Below, piece by piece: positions 1 to 6,976 of a stretch of DNA of 13,492 nucleotides. Numbering within the stretch: the stretch's first letter is position 1; the number at the start of each line of letters is the position of its first letter. The position numbers and the translations under genes were made by a program. Below the pieces are notes generated by a model. That model had not been told where the DNA came from and made no database searches. It saw only the letters and a list, made by a program, of their open reading frames with translations. Source of the DNA: DATKDU01 sp035512595 (lineage in GTDB: Bacteria > Planctomycetota > Planctomycetia > Pirellulales > Pirellulaceae); contig DATKDU010000440.1 in NCBI GenBank assembly GCA_035512595.1, forward strand, positions 1 through 13,492, written 5' to 3'.

Positions 1-103
1 CTGGCTCCTGACCCCTGGCTCCTGACCCCTGGCTCCTGACCCCTGGCTCCTGACCCCTGGCTCCTGACCCCTGGCTCCTGACCCCTGGTCCCTGACCCCT
101 GGC
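1..103. repeat. 14-bp tandem repeat directly upstream of cysD
   Basis: The unit CTGGCTCCTGACCC is repeated head to tail seven times (1-98). Six copies are identical, the seventh (85-98) has a two-base swap, and a 5-base remnant runs to 103. The array enters from outside the window, so its full length is unknown. It stops exactly at the ATG of cysD, leaving no unique leader and no visible Shine-Dalgarno sequence. There are no spacers, so this is not CRISPR. It belongs with the other iterated-word blocks in this window. Confidence 0.95.
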
Positions 104-1015
104 ATGTCCGGCTACAACCTCACCCACCTCAAACAGCTCGAAGCCGAGAGCATTCACATCATCCGCGAGGTGGTGGCCGAGTTTGAAAACCCGGTCATGC
201 TCTATTCGATCGGCAAGGACTCGGCCTGCATGGTCCGCCTGGCCGAGAAGGCGTTCCACCCGGCCAAGCCCCCCTTCCCGCTGATGCACGTCGATACGAC
301 GTGGAAGTTCCAGGAGATGTACGCGCTTCGCGACAATTACATCGCCAAGGATCTAGGACTCAAGCTGATCGTCTACGTCAACGAGCAGCGGCGGAAGGAA
401 GGGATCAGCCCGATCACCCACGGCAGCAAGGTCCACACCGACCTGATGAAGACCGAGGCCCTCAAGCAGGCCCTCGACAAGTACAAATTCGACGCGGCAT
501 TCGGCGGCGCTCGCCGCGACGAAGAAAAATCGCGCGCCAAAGAGCGGGTCTACTCGTTCCGCGACCAGTTCCACCGCTGGGATCCCAAGAATCAGCGGCC
601 CGAGCTGTGGAACCTGTACAACGCCAAGGTCCACCAGGGGGAGAGCATCCGCGTGTTCCCACTCTCGAACTGGACCGAGCTCGACGTCTGGCAGTACATC
701 CACCTGGAGAACATCCCGATCGTGCCGCTCTATTTCGCCAAGGAGCGGCCGATCGTGTGGCGCGACGGGACGATGATCATGGTCGATGACGAGCGACTGC
801 CGCTGAAGCCGGGGGAGAAGCCGGAGATGCGGAAAGTCCGGTTCCGAACGCTGGGATGTTATCCGCTCTCCGGGGCCGTCGAGTCGAACGCGACCACGCT
901 GCCGGAGATCATCCAGGAGATGCTGCTGACAAGCACGTCGGAGCGGCAGGGGCGGCTGATCGATCACGACCAGAGCGGGTCGATGGAGAAGAAGAAGAAG
1001 GAGGGATACTTTTGA
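104..1015 (+). CDS. cysD: Sulfate adenylyltransferase subunit 2 (ATP sulfurylase small subunit)
   Basis: This is the catalytic subunit of the heterodimeric ATP sulfurylase, which adenylates sulfate to APS in the cytoplasm with CysN as GTPase partner. The 303-residue length matches the family (about 300). The N-terminus (LTHLKQLEAESIHIIREV) is characteristic. The PP-loop SIGKDS lies at residues 35-40. The conserved VDTTWKFQEMY segment is at 63-73, the GGARRDEEKSRAKER loop at 134-148, and the family's usual KKKKEGYF end closes the protein. The start at 104 is fixed by homology at residues 6-23, although no ribosome binding site precedes it, only the tandem repeat. cysN normally follows directly; here three small genes intervene before cysNC. 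The family assignment is near certain. Confidence 0.98.
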   Translation: MSGYNLTHLKQLEAESIHIIREVVAEFENPVMLYSIGKDSACMVRLAEKAFHPAKPPFPLMHVDTTWKFQEMYALRDNYIAKDLGLKLIVYVNEQRRKEGISPITHGSKVHTDLMKTEALKQALDKYKFDAAFGGARRDEEKSRAKERVYSFRDQFHRWDPKNQRPELWNLYNAKVHQGESIRVFPLSNWTELDVWQYIHLENIPIVPLYFAKERPIVWRDGTMIMVDDERLPLKPGEKPEMRKVRFRTLGCYPLSGAVESNATTLPEIIQEMLLTSTSERQGRLIDHDQSGSMEKKKKEGYF

Positions 1016-1046
1016 TTGCGGATTTCGGATTGCGGATTGCAGAGTG
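1016..1046. repeat. Iterated TTGCGGA/TTTCGGA word after cysD
   Basis: Immediately after the cysD stop codon come four near-copies of a 7-base word (TTGCGGA, TTTCGGA, TTGCGGA, TTGCAGA), followed by GTG. The reverse complement of this block, allowing a few substitutions, recurs just before fliR at 9514-9556, including the shared CACTCTGCA edge. It encodes nothing recognisable and has no terminator-like hairpin. Confidence 0.85.
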
Positions 1047-1067
1047 TACGTTCGTTAGGATGGAAGC

Positions 1068-1322
1068 ATGAGTCACGAATTCACTTTAGTCTTGATGCCC
1101 GGCGAGGTGACGGACGATCAGGTCAACGTCCTTTACGAAAACGGCCTGGACGACGGAACCGTAAGCACCTCGCGTGGAATCACGCGCATCGACGTAACGT
1201 GCGATGCTGACTCGCTGGAGTCCGCGATTCGCTCGGCCATCGGCCAGGTCAAGGCGGTTGGCCTCACCGTTGCCACGGTTGAGATTGAGGCCGATCAAAT
1301 TGTTCATCAGGCGGCGACGTAG
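1068..1322 (+). CDS. Small hypothetical protein, 84 aa
   Basis: I do not recognise a named family. The product is acidic and probably cytoplasmic, with no signal peptide or membrane segment. It looks like a compact alpha/beta domain: a strand near FTLVLMPG (residues 4-11), an acidic stretch with YENGLDDGT (23-31), then a helix around SLESAIRSAIGQVKAVG (48-64) and a final strand. An AGGA at 1057-1060 gives reasonable ribosome binding for the ATG at 1068. It is the first of three small genes that split cysD from cysNC, with close spacing that suggests cotranscription. Codon use looks somewhat less GC-biased at third positions than in cysD. Being a real gene is likely; its function is unknown. 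Confidence 0.6.
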   Translation: MSHEFTLVLMPGEVTDDQVNVLYENGLDDGTVSTSRGITRIDVTCDADSLESAIRSAIGQVKAVGLTVATVEIEADQIVHQAAT

Positions 1323-1355
1323 GGTCCATCGTGGATTGGGACCTAGTGACTCCTC

Positions 1356-1700
1356 ATGCCCCGAACCATTCAAGAGGCGGCCGTTGCGTCCGGTCAAAGA
1401 GTCGAGAATGATGACCTCGTCAACTTCGGCAGCCGACCGCGCGATGTGATCAATCCCTCGACCGGCCCACGATCGTACTGGTTCCGCTACGGAGACATTT
1501 GCCATTTGACATTGCCGCAGATTCAAGCCGCGATTGGGGGCCTCGCTTCGGCTGGACAGCCGGGTGGTGGGGTCGTAATGCGGGTGAGTGCCGACCCGGC
1601 CCACCGGTTCACGTTACGAGCTGCCGCGGGCTTCTTTGGGCTCGCAGAATACACGATCGACGCGCCGGTCATGGTAAAATGCAGCATTGACGTTGGATGA
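1356..1700 (+). CDS. Hypothetical protein, 114 aa
   Basis: No family is recognised. The ATG at 1356 is the only sensible start, because an in-frame TGA lies two codons upstream (1347-1349). The N-terminal third is polar (SRPRDVINPSTGPRSYW). The middle looks like a folded domain, with a helix around LPQIQAAIGGLASAG and a strand VVMRVSAD. No signal peptide or membrane segment is evident. It starts 33 bases after the preceding small gene and ends 25 bases before the ATG of the next. The long antisense frame over the same bases (1086-1604) is less protein-like. The three genes may form one accessory cassette, but nothing shows what it does. Confidence 0.5.
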   Translation: MPRTIQEAAVASGQRVENDDLVNFGSRPRDVINPSTGPRSYWFRYGDICHLTLPQIQAAIGGLASAGQPGGGVVMRVSADPAHRFTLRAAAGFFGLAEYTIDAPVMVKCSIDVG

Positions 1701-1725
1701 ATCGCTGGACGAAAGGGATTGTGGC

Positions 1726-2166
1726 ATGAACGTGCAATTGGATGATCTGGTGGATCGCAAACGCATCGTCGCAATCGACGCGACGCCGATACCTGCGCCA
1801 CCAAATTCTCCCCATCCTGGCGAGCACTTGTTCGTCAACTGCCACTACGATGTCAGCCAAGCCAAACGTCCCCTCCATGAGCTAGCGAGTGACGCACGCG
1901 GAGACGCGCTGCAAATAGTTCGCCGTCTGGGGGCGAATCCCATTGTCCAGGCGTACGTTTCGGCAGTGGTGACCGTGTACGGTCACTTTCCAGTACATGG
2001 CGCCGCGCGGCCGGCCCGGCGGCGAATCTATCGCGTCGGTGTTCTGGCCAAGGACCTGCCGGCTAACGGCACTCTGCTGGGGCCGGATTTTTTCTCTCGA
2101 TTCGGCGTCGACGAAAGCTCGGAGTTGGACGACATTATTGCAGGCCACACCGAATCGATAACGTGA
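1726..2166 (+). CDS. Hypothetical protein, 146 aa, overlapping the cysNC start
   Basis: No family is recognised. I chose the ATG at 1726 because AAAGGGA lies about seven bases upstream; a TTG at 1687 would add 13 residues and overlap the previous gene. The protein reads as soluble, with a segment PPNSPHPGEHLFVNCHYDV followed by a helix-like stretch, then an RIYRVGVLAKDLP strand region and an acidic tail. No signal peptide or membrane span is seen. Its TGA stop (2164-2166) overlaps the cysNC ATG in a TGATG arrangement, which suggests translational coupling. This ties the cassette to the sulfate activation operon, at least for expression. Confidence 0.5.
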   Translation: MNVQLDDLVDRKRIVAIDATPIPAPPNSPHPGEHLFVNCHYDVSQAKRPLHELASDARGDALQIVRRLGANPIVQAYVSAVVTVYGHFPVHGAARPARRRIYRVGVLAKDLPANGTLLGPDFFSRFGVDESSELDDIIAGHTESIT

Positions 2167-4103
2167 TGTCCCATCAATCCAGTCTCATCGCCACCGACAT
2201 CAACGAATACCTCGCTCAGCACGAGCGCAAGGAGCTGCTGCGCTTTATCACCTGCGGCAGCGTGGACGACGGCAAAAGCACGCTCATCGGCCGCTTGCTG
2301 TTTGAATCGAAGATGATCTACGAGGATCAGCTCGCGGCCATCCAAAAGGACAGCGGCCGCTACGGCACGACTGGCACCGAGATCGATCTGGCACTGCTGA
2401 CCGACGGCCTGGAAGACGAACGCCAACAAGGGATCACGATCGACGTCGCTTACCGCTATTTCTCGACCGACAAGCGCAAGTTCATCATTGCCGACACGCC
2501 GGGGCACGAGCAGTACACCCGGAACATGGCGACTGGGGCCTCGACGGCCGACCTGGCGATCATCCTCATCGACGCTAGACACGGCGTCCTGGTGCAAACG
2601 AAGCGGCATTCGTTCATCGTGTCGCTGCTGGGGATCAAGCACATCGTCGTCGCGGTCAACAAGATGGACCTCGTCGGCTACAGCGAGGAGCGATTCAACC
2701 AGATCAAGCAGGATTACATGGATTTCGCGGCCCGGCTCGATCTGCCGGACGTCCATTTCATGCCGATGTCGGCCCTCAAGGGGGACAACGTCGTCAAGAA
2801 CAGCGAGAACATGCCTTGGTACCTCGGGCAGCCGCTGATGAACCTGCTGGAGACCGTCTACATCGGCTCCGACCGCAACCTGGAGGATTTCCGCTTCCCG
2901 GTGCAGATCGTGAATCGGCCGCATCTCAACTTCCGCGGCTTTTGCGGCACGATCGCCTCGGGGATCGTCCGCCGCGGGGACGAAATCATGGTCCTCCCCA
3001 GCCGCAAGACGAGCCGCGTGAAGCAGATCGTCACGTTCGACGGCGAGCAATCGGAAGCGTTCGCCCCGCAGTCGGTGACGCTGACGCTGGAAGATGAAAT
3101 CGACTGTAGCCGCGGCGACATGATCGTCCGCCCCGGCAATACGCCGCGGGTCGATCAGAAGTTCGAAGCGACTGTCGTGTGGATGAACGAAGAGCCGCTG
3201 ATTGCCGGCAAGTCGTACTGGTTCAAGCAGACGAGCAAGCTGGTGCCGGGACACGTCAGCACGCTGCGGTACCAGATCGACGTCAATACGCTCCACCGCA
3301 AGGACGCGCCGACGCTCAAGCTCAACGAGATCGGCCGCGTGAGCGTCACGCTCAGCGCGCCGATTTGCTTCGACGCCTACAAGCGCAACCGCACCACGGG
3401 CGCGTTCATCATCGTGGACCGCGTCACCAACGCCACGGTCGGCGCGGGGATGATCCTCGACCGCGCCGCCGGTGAAGGCCGCCGCGACCACTGGGACGAC
3501 GAGCCGGCCGCCGAGCATCTCCACGCCGAGAAGAGCAACGTCTCCGCCGACGAGCGCACCGCCCGGTTCGGACAAAAGCCGGCGACGATCCTGCTCACGG
3601 GGCTGACCGGCACGGGAAAATCGACGATCGCCTATGCCCTGGAGCGCCGCCTGTTCGACTCCGGCCGCGCCGTCGTCGTCCTCGATGGCCAGAACATGCG
3701 CCGCGGCATTTCCAAGGACCTGGGCTTCACGGCCGACGAGCGGAGCGAAAACCTTCGCCGCTCTAGCGAAGTGGCCAAGCTGTTCAACGACGCCGGCATT
3801 GTCTGCATTGCCGCATTTGTCGCCCCCGACGAAGCGGTCCGCCAGAAGGTAGCCGACTCCATCGGCCGCGAGCGGTTCCTGGTCGTCCATCTCGACTGCC
3901 CCGTGGAGATCTGCCGCCAGCGGGACACTGACGGCCATTACAATCTGGCCGACACCGGCGAACTGGCCATGTTCCCCGGCGTCTCCGCCCCCTATGAACC
4001 GCCGGCGTCGCCTGATTTGATCCTGAAAACGAACGAGCTTTCCGTCCGCGACAGCGTGGAGCGGATCGTGCAGCTTTTGGAGTCGCGGGGAGTGATTGGC
4101 TAG
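2166..4103 (+). CDS. cysNC: Bifunctional sulfate adenylyltransferase subunit 1 / adenylylsulfate kinase
   Basis: This fused enzyme pairs the CysN GTPase, which drives APS synthesis by CysD, with a C-terminal APS kinase (CysC) that phosphorylates APS to PAPS. The CysN part shows the P-loop GSVDDGKST at residues 31-39, the G3 motif DTPGHEQ at 110-116 and the G4 motif NKMD at 165-168, followed by EF-Tu-like beta-barrel domains. A hinge near 445-475 leads to the kinase, with P-loop GLTGTGKST at 479-487, then LDGQNMRRG and a C-terminal lobe ending in FPGVSAPYEPP. The usual kinase motif is DGDN-R; here the second Asp is Gln. The start is ATG 2166 in a TGATG overlap with the upstream gene; GTG 2163 is an alternative that adds one residue. 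PAPS could feed cysteine synthesis or sulfation; the window does not decide. Confidence 0.96.
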   Translation: MSHQSSLIATDINEYLAQHERKELLRFITCGSVDDGKSTLIGRLLFESKMIYEDQLAAIQKDSGRYGTTGTEIDLALLTDGLEDERQQGITIDVAYRYFSTDKRKFIIADTPGHEQYTRNMATGASTADLAIILIDARHGVLVQTKRHSFIVSLLGIKHIVVAVNKMDLVGYSEERFNQIKQDYMDFAARLDLPDVHFMPMSALKGDNVVKNSENMPWYLGQPLMNLLETVYIGSDRNLEDFRFPVQIVNRPHLNFRGFCGTIASGIVRRGDEIMVLPSRKTSRVKQIVTFDGEQSEAFAPQSVTLTLEDEIDCSRGDMIVRPGNTPRVDQKFEATVVWMNEEPLIAGKSYWFKQTSKLVPGHVSTLRYQIDVNTLHRKDAPTLKLNEIGRVSVTLSAPICFDAYKRNRTTGAFIIVDRVTNATVGAGMILDRAAGEGRRDHWDDEPAAEHLHAEKSNVSADERTARFGQKPATILLTGLTGTGKSTIAYALERRLFDSGRAVVVLDGQNMRRGISKDLGFTADERSENLRRSSEVAKLFNDAGIVCIAAFVAPDEAVRQKVADSIGRERFLVVHLDCPVEICRQRDTDGHYNLADTGELAMFPGVSAPYEPPASPDLILKTNELSVRDSVERIVQLLESRGVIG

Positions 4104-4118
4104 CACGGAGACTGGGAA

Positions 4119-4622
4119 ATGACGTCCAGCGACTGGCCATCGATTAATCCGTATCAGGCGCCGGCCGAAGTGCCGCCGCCAACAGCCGATAACTCCTTGA
4201 CTGACGAGCTTCGCTCCACGCTCGCCGCGTTCCGGCAGCAGATTCACGCGATTGGCGGCGCATGGATCGTTTTCGGCGTATTCCTGCTCATGTTCGTACC
4301 CACGGTCAGCCTCGGCGCGTCCCCCTCCCGCGACGCCTATGGAAACATTCGCGAAGGCAATGTTGTTTCCTTGATTGCTGGAATCATTGTCGCCGCCTTG
4401 GGAATCGCCTGGATCCTCGCCGGAATTGGCACATGTTGGAAGAGTCGCCCGGGCGCTTACGTTGGACTAGCCATAAGCTACTTCGTGCTGCTGGGATTAT
4501 TGATGATTCGCGATCCGTGTTCGTCGGTCATTCTCATCATCGTCCTCATCCAGGCGCATCGGGTGCTGCGCTGGGCAAAACAACTCACCGCGGCCGGCAT
4601 TCCCTTGACCGCGAAGCCTTAA
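4119..4622 (+). CDS. Small integral membrane protein with N-terminal NPYQAP motif, 167 aa
   Basis: The function is unknown. The N-terminus is polar and proline-rich, with NPYQAP at residues 10-15, a motif I associate with small planctomycete membrane proteins (from memory). Hydrophobic segments lie at about 45-65, 82-105, 112-130 and 134-146, giving probably four membrane spans with a short charged loop (SRDAYGNIREGN) between the first two. The gene starts 15 bases after the cysNC stop, so it is probably in the same transcript. Nothing in the sequence links it to sulfate chemistry. It could be a transporter accessory or stress membrane protein, but there is no evidence for either. Confidence 0.75.
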   Translation: MTSSDWPSINPYQAPAEVPPPTADNSLTDELRSTLAAFRQQIHAIGGAWIVFGVFLLMFVPTVSLGASPSRDAYGNIREGNVVSLIAGIIVAALGIAWILAGIGTCWKSRPGAYVGLAISYFVLLGLLMIRDPCSSVILIIVLIQAHRVLRWAKQLTAAGIPLTAKP

Positions 4623-4921
4623 GGGGCGATTCAGGCTGAGGATAGGGACGTTCGCGCCTGTATCGGTCGGCATTGACTCTGATACGATGAACCTTCGGGC
4701 GAACCGGAAATCGCTACGTCTGTCCTGATGGCGGAGTCGGCCGTTTTCTGACACGGAGGCACGGAGGCACAAAGGCACAGAGCAGCAGGCACTTTAAATT
4801 CTCTGCTCTGTGCCTCCGCGACTCAGTGCCTCTGTGCGAAAACTGCAGTTTCTCCATTTCGATGAGTATTGAGCCAAGCGGAAGCTGTTCTGCTGTAAGC
4901 AATTCCCACCATTCAAGATCC
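4623..4921. other. Gene-free stretch before hisH
   Basis: No convincing coding sequence is present. Bases 4623-4750 are unremarkable; a TTGACT at 4673 lacks a matching -10 element. Bases 4751-4840 hold the inverted repeat described separately. Bases 4841-4921 are the hisH leader, with no strong Shine-Dalgarno next to the ATG at 4922. The reading frame of hisH stays open upstream to 4826 only because it runs through the repeat. Confidence 0.7.
4751..4840. repeat. GAGGCAC word repeat forming a long inverted repeat
   Basis: The left side iterates CGGAGGCA and AAGGCACAGAG; the right side carries the complementary words (TGTGCCTCCG, GTGCCTCTGTG). A perfect 12-base stem pairs GGCACAGAGCAG (4774-4785) with its complement at 4803-4814 around a 17-base AT-rich loop, and weaker pairing extends outward for about 25 more bases. 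No T-tract follows on either strand, so it does not look like an ordinary terminator. It sits about 80 bases before hisH. Confidence 0.85.
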
Positions 4922-5551
4922 ATGCCCTCCATCGCCATCATCGACTATCAGATGGGCAACCTCCGCTCGGTCCAGAAGGGATTCGAGAAGGTCGGGCATT
5001 CGGCAATCATTACCAGCGATCCGCGCGAGCTGGCCGCGGCAGAGCGAATCGTTTTGCCGGGGGTCGGAGCGTTCAGCGATGCAATCGCTGAGCTGAAGCG
5101 CCGCGACCTGGTCGGACCGATTCGCGAGGCAATTGCCGCAGGAAAGCCGTTCCTTGGCATTTGTCTTGGCCTACAACTTCTGTTTGACGTGGGCTACGAA
5201 GGGGGCGAGTTTGAAGGGCTCGGCATTTTGCGGGGGAAGTGCGTGCGGTTCGAATTGCCGCACGAATTCAAAGTGCCGCACATGGGGTGGAACCGCGGCC
5301 GGTTTCTGAAGCCGGCCCCGGTGCTCTCCGGGCTGGCGGACGAGACGTATTTCTACTTCGTCCACTCGTATTACGTCGTCCCCGAGGACCGCGAGGTCAT
5401 CGCCATCGAGACCGATTACGGCCACCCGTTCTGTGCGGCCGTGTGGCGGGACAACCTGTTCGCCACCCAGTTCCACCCGGAAAAGAGCCAGGCGGATGGA
5501 CTGCGGCTTCTCAAGAACTTTGCGGAGCTGCCGGCGCTTTCGGCAGGATAG
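4922..5551 (+). CDS. hisH: Imidazole glycerol phosphate synthase, glutaminase subunit
   Basis: HisH hydrolyses glutamine and channels ammonia to HisF, which makes imidazole glycerol phosphate and AICAR in histidine biosynthesis. The 209 residues match the family (about 200). It opens with the typical IAIIDYQMGNLRSV. The oxyanion-strand PGVGAF is at 46-51, the nucleophile Cys81 sits in GICLGLQLLF (79-88), the PHMGWN motif is at 119-124, and the His185 and Glu187 of HPEKSQ complete the triad. The ATG at 4922 is preferred because the family begins there; the frame is open further upstream through a repeat. No hisF, hisA or other his gene is in the window, so it is an isolated his gene lying just ahead of the flagellar cluster. 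Confidence 0.97.
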   Translation: MPSIAIIDYQMGNLRSVQKGFEKVGHSAIITSDPRELAAAERIVLPGVGAFSDAIAELKRRDLVGPIREAIAAGKPFLGICLGLQLLFDVGYEGGEFEGLGILRGKCVRFELPHEFKVPHMGWNRGRFLKPAPVLSGLADETYFYFVHSYYVVPEDREVIAIETDYGHPFCAAVWRDNLFATQFHPEKSQADGLRLLKNFAELPALSAG

Positions 5552-5709
5552 TCCACCCTTCTTTCGCTCGGCTTATGTCGGTTGTAGCGATTTCGACGCA
5601 GCGACAGGGCCCGCTGCTAGCACTGCGGAAAGTCGCAACCCTCGCCGTGACCTATCTTTGGACAGAATTATTTCGATCCCACGAGCGCCCCTGGGCAGAG
5701 GCTTTAGCC

Positions 5710-6219
5710 ATGTTGAAAACGATCATTGCCGCTGCGGTGGTGAGCACGGTCATTCTGGTGGAAGTGATTGCCGCGTACCTGTTGATTCCCGGCCAGGAGG
5801 AGCTGCAAGCGTGGGCCAAGGAGCAGGCCCGTGCCGGCGGCATGCACAGCGCGGGAAAATCGGGGACCGGCGGGGAACACGGCGAAAACCACGGTGTTCC
5901 GGAGGTCGAGGTAGACCTGGGGAAGTTCAACATCGTAGTCCACAAGCCGGCCGCCAGCTACACGATGCGGATCAACTTCCACCTGATCGCGACCGTGAAA
6001 GCGGCCGAGCAGGAGGAGTTCGCCCACCTCCTGGAAAAGTGCCAGCACCGGCTCCGCGACCAGGTGATCTTCGAGGTGCGGAACGCGGAGATCGGCGACC
6101 TGACCGACCCCGGTTTGGCCTTGATCAAACGGAAGATATTGGGGAAAAGTAACGACCTGTTGGGCAAGCCCCTCCTCTCGACCATCGTCTTCAGCGACTA
6201 CGCGTTCGTCGAGCAGTAG
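5710..6219 (+). CDS. fliL: Flagellar basal body-associated protein FliL
   Basis: FliL is a single-pass inner membrane protein at the flagellar base that associates with the stator and supports torque. The 169-residue product has an N-terminal membrane span at about 4-27 (TIIAAAVVSTVILVEVIAAY), a glycine/charge-rich linker, then the periplasmic FliL domain from about residue 65. Its strand-rich start (VEVDLGKFNIVV) and the C-terminal part running to VFSDYAFVEQ are typical. The start at 5710 is supported by AGAGG at 5697-5701; an upstream ATG at 5575 would add an unlikely 45-residue leader. It opens the flagellar cluster. fliM usually follows but is missing here; fliN starts 26 bases later. Confidence 0.88.
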   Translation: MLKTIIAAAVVSTVILVEVIAAYLLIPGQEELQAWAKEQARAGGMHSAGKSGTGGEHGENHGVPEVEVDLGKFNIVVHKPAASYTMRINFHLIATVKAAEQEEFAHLLEKCQHRLRDQVIFEVRNAEIGDLTDPGLALIKRKILGKSNDLLGKPLLSTIVFSDYAFVEQ

Positions 6220-6245
6220 AAACAACGCCCCGGGAACGGACTCCC

Positions 6246-6854
6246 ATGGCCGATTCGGACAAGGTCTCACAGGACGAAATTGAGGAGCTGCTGCGCCAGG
6301 CGCAGTCGGCGGCGGGCATCAGTCCCCGGATCGAACCATTTTCCCCGGCAGCGGTCCCCGAGCAGAACTCCGGCGAAGCTGCGCCCGCGACTGCCGCCGC
6401 AGCGGCGACCGCAACCGCCCGGGCCGCGCCCCCCCGATCTTCCCCCGCGTCCGGCGGAGGCGACCTCACGGGGGACGACATCGGCTACCTGCTCAGCCAG
6501 GCGGAGCAGGCGCTGGCCTCGGTCGATCATCCGACCGATCCGGCGGCGCAGAATCTGTCCCCCTTTCAGTTCCGCGATTTCACCGGCACTCCGGCCTCGG
6601 GGGAGAAGGCGACGCTGGAGCTGCTGCGGGACGTCGATCTGAACTTGCGGATCGAGCTGGGGCGGACGCAGATGTATCTGGAGGACGTGCTCAAGCTGCG
6701 GCGCGGAGCCGTGGTCTCGCTCGACAAGCTGGCCGGCGACCCAGTGGACATTTTTGTCAACGGCCGGCTGATCGCCCGCGGCGAGGTGCTGGTGATGAAC
6801 GACAATTTTTGCATCCGCGTGGCGGAGCTGCTGGCAGGGGATGACGTCAAGTAG
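6246..6854 (+). CDS. fliN: Flagellar motor switch protein FliN with FliM-like N-terminal motifs
   Basis: FliN forms the lower C-ring, where CheY-P binding and export substrate docking occur. The C-terminal domain (about 125-196) is a clear FliN/SpoA fold: LELLRDVDLNLRIELGR, then LKLRRGAVVSLDKLAGDPVDIFVNGRLIARGEV and FCIRVAELL. The 202-residue length exceeds typical FliN (about 100-140). The extra N-terminus holds SQDEIEELL at residues 8-16, closely resembling the CheY-binding motif at the start of FliM and FliY, and a second, looser match (GDDIGYLL) at 76-83. A low-complexity Ala/Pro linker joins them. FliY is an alternative name, but no CheC-like phosphatase domain is present. Since fliM is absent from its usual place, this protein may carry some of its signalling role (inference). 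Confidence 0.9.
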   Translation: MADSDKVSQDEIEELLRQAQSAAGISPRIEPFSPAAVPEQNSGEAAPATAAAAATATARAAPPRSSPASGGGDLTGDDIGYLLSQAEQALASVDHPTDPAAQNLSPFQFRDFTGTPASGEKATLELLRDVDLNLRIELGRTQMYLEDVLKLRRGAVVSLDKLAGDPVDIFVNGRLIARGEVLVMNDNFCIRVAELLAGDDVK

Positions 6855-6856
6855 GA

Positions 6857-6898
6857 TGTCCCTTGCGGGCCGTCCCAGTCGGCCCAGCAGGACCGACC
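6857..6898. repeat. Imperfect hairpin between fliN and fliO
   Basis: Just after the fliN stop, GGGCCG (6867-6872) pairs with CGGCCC (6880-6885) around a 7-base loop, and pairing continues outward with a bulge (TGTCCCTTGC against GCAGGACCGA). No T-run follows directly. It resembles the other junction blocks here in position and palindromic form, although it is not tandemly iterated. Confidence 0.6.
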
Positions 6899-6976
6899 TA
6901 CCACTCGCTATTTTCGCACCCTCGATATCGGCACTTTGCCCGCGACACTAAAAAAATTTCGCAGAGAAAGGCACGG

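Noticed and set aside
1..103. Possible CRISPR array
   Set aside because: The 14-bp units are contiguous with no spacers.
2028..4247. Open frame of 739 codons on the - strand across cysNC
   Set aside because: It lies fully opposite a certain gene, and its translation is rich in Arg, His, Asp and Val with no family features. Such shadows are usual opposite GC-rich genes with biased third positions.
4673..4700. Promoter with a TTGACT -35 box before hisH
   Set aside because: No acceptable -10 hexamer lies at 16-18 bases spacing.
4826..4921. N-terminal extension of HisH from an earlier ATG
   Set aside because: The 32 extra residues come from the edge of the repeat and leader; HisH proteins begin at the IAIIDYQMGN region.
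5575..5709. Longer FliL from an upstream ATG
   Set aside because: It would put 45 residues before the membrane span, and the ATG at 5710 has its own AGAGG.
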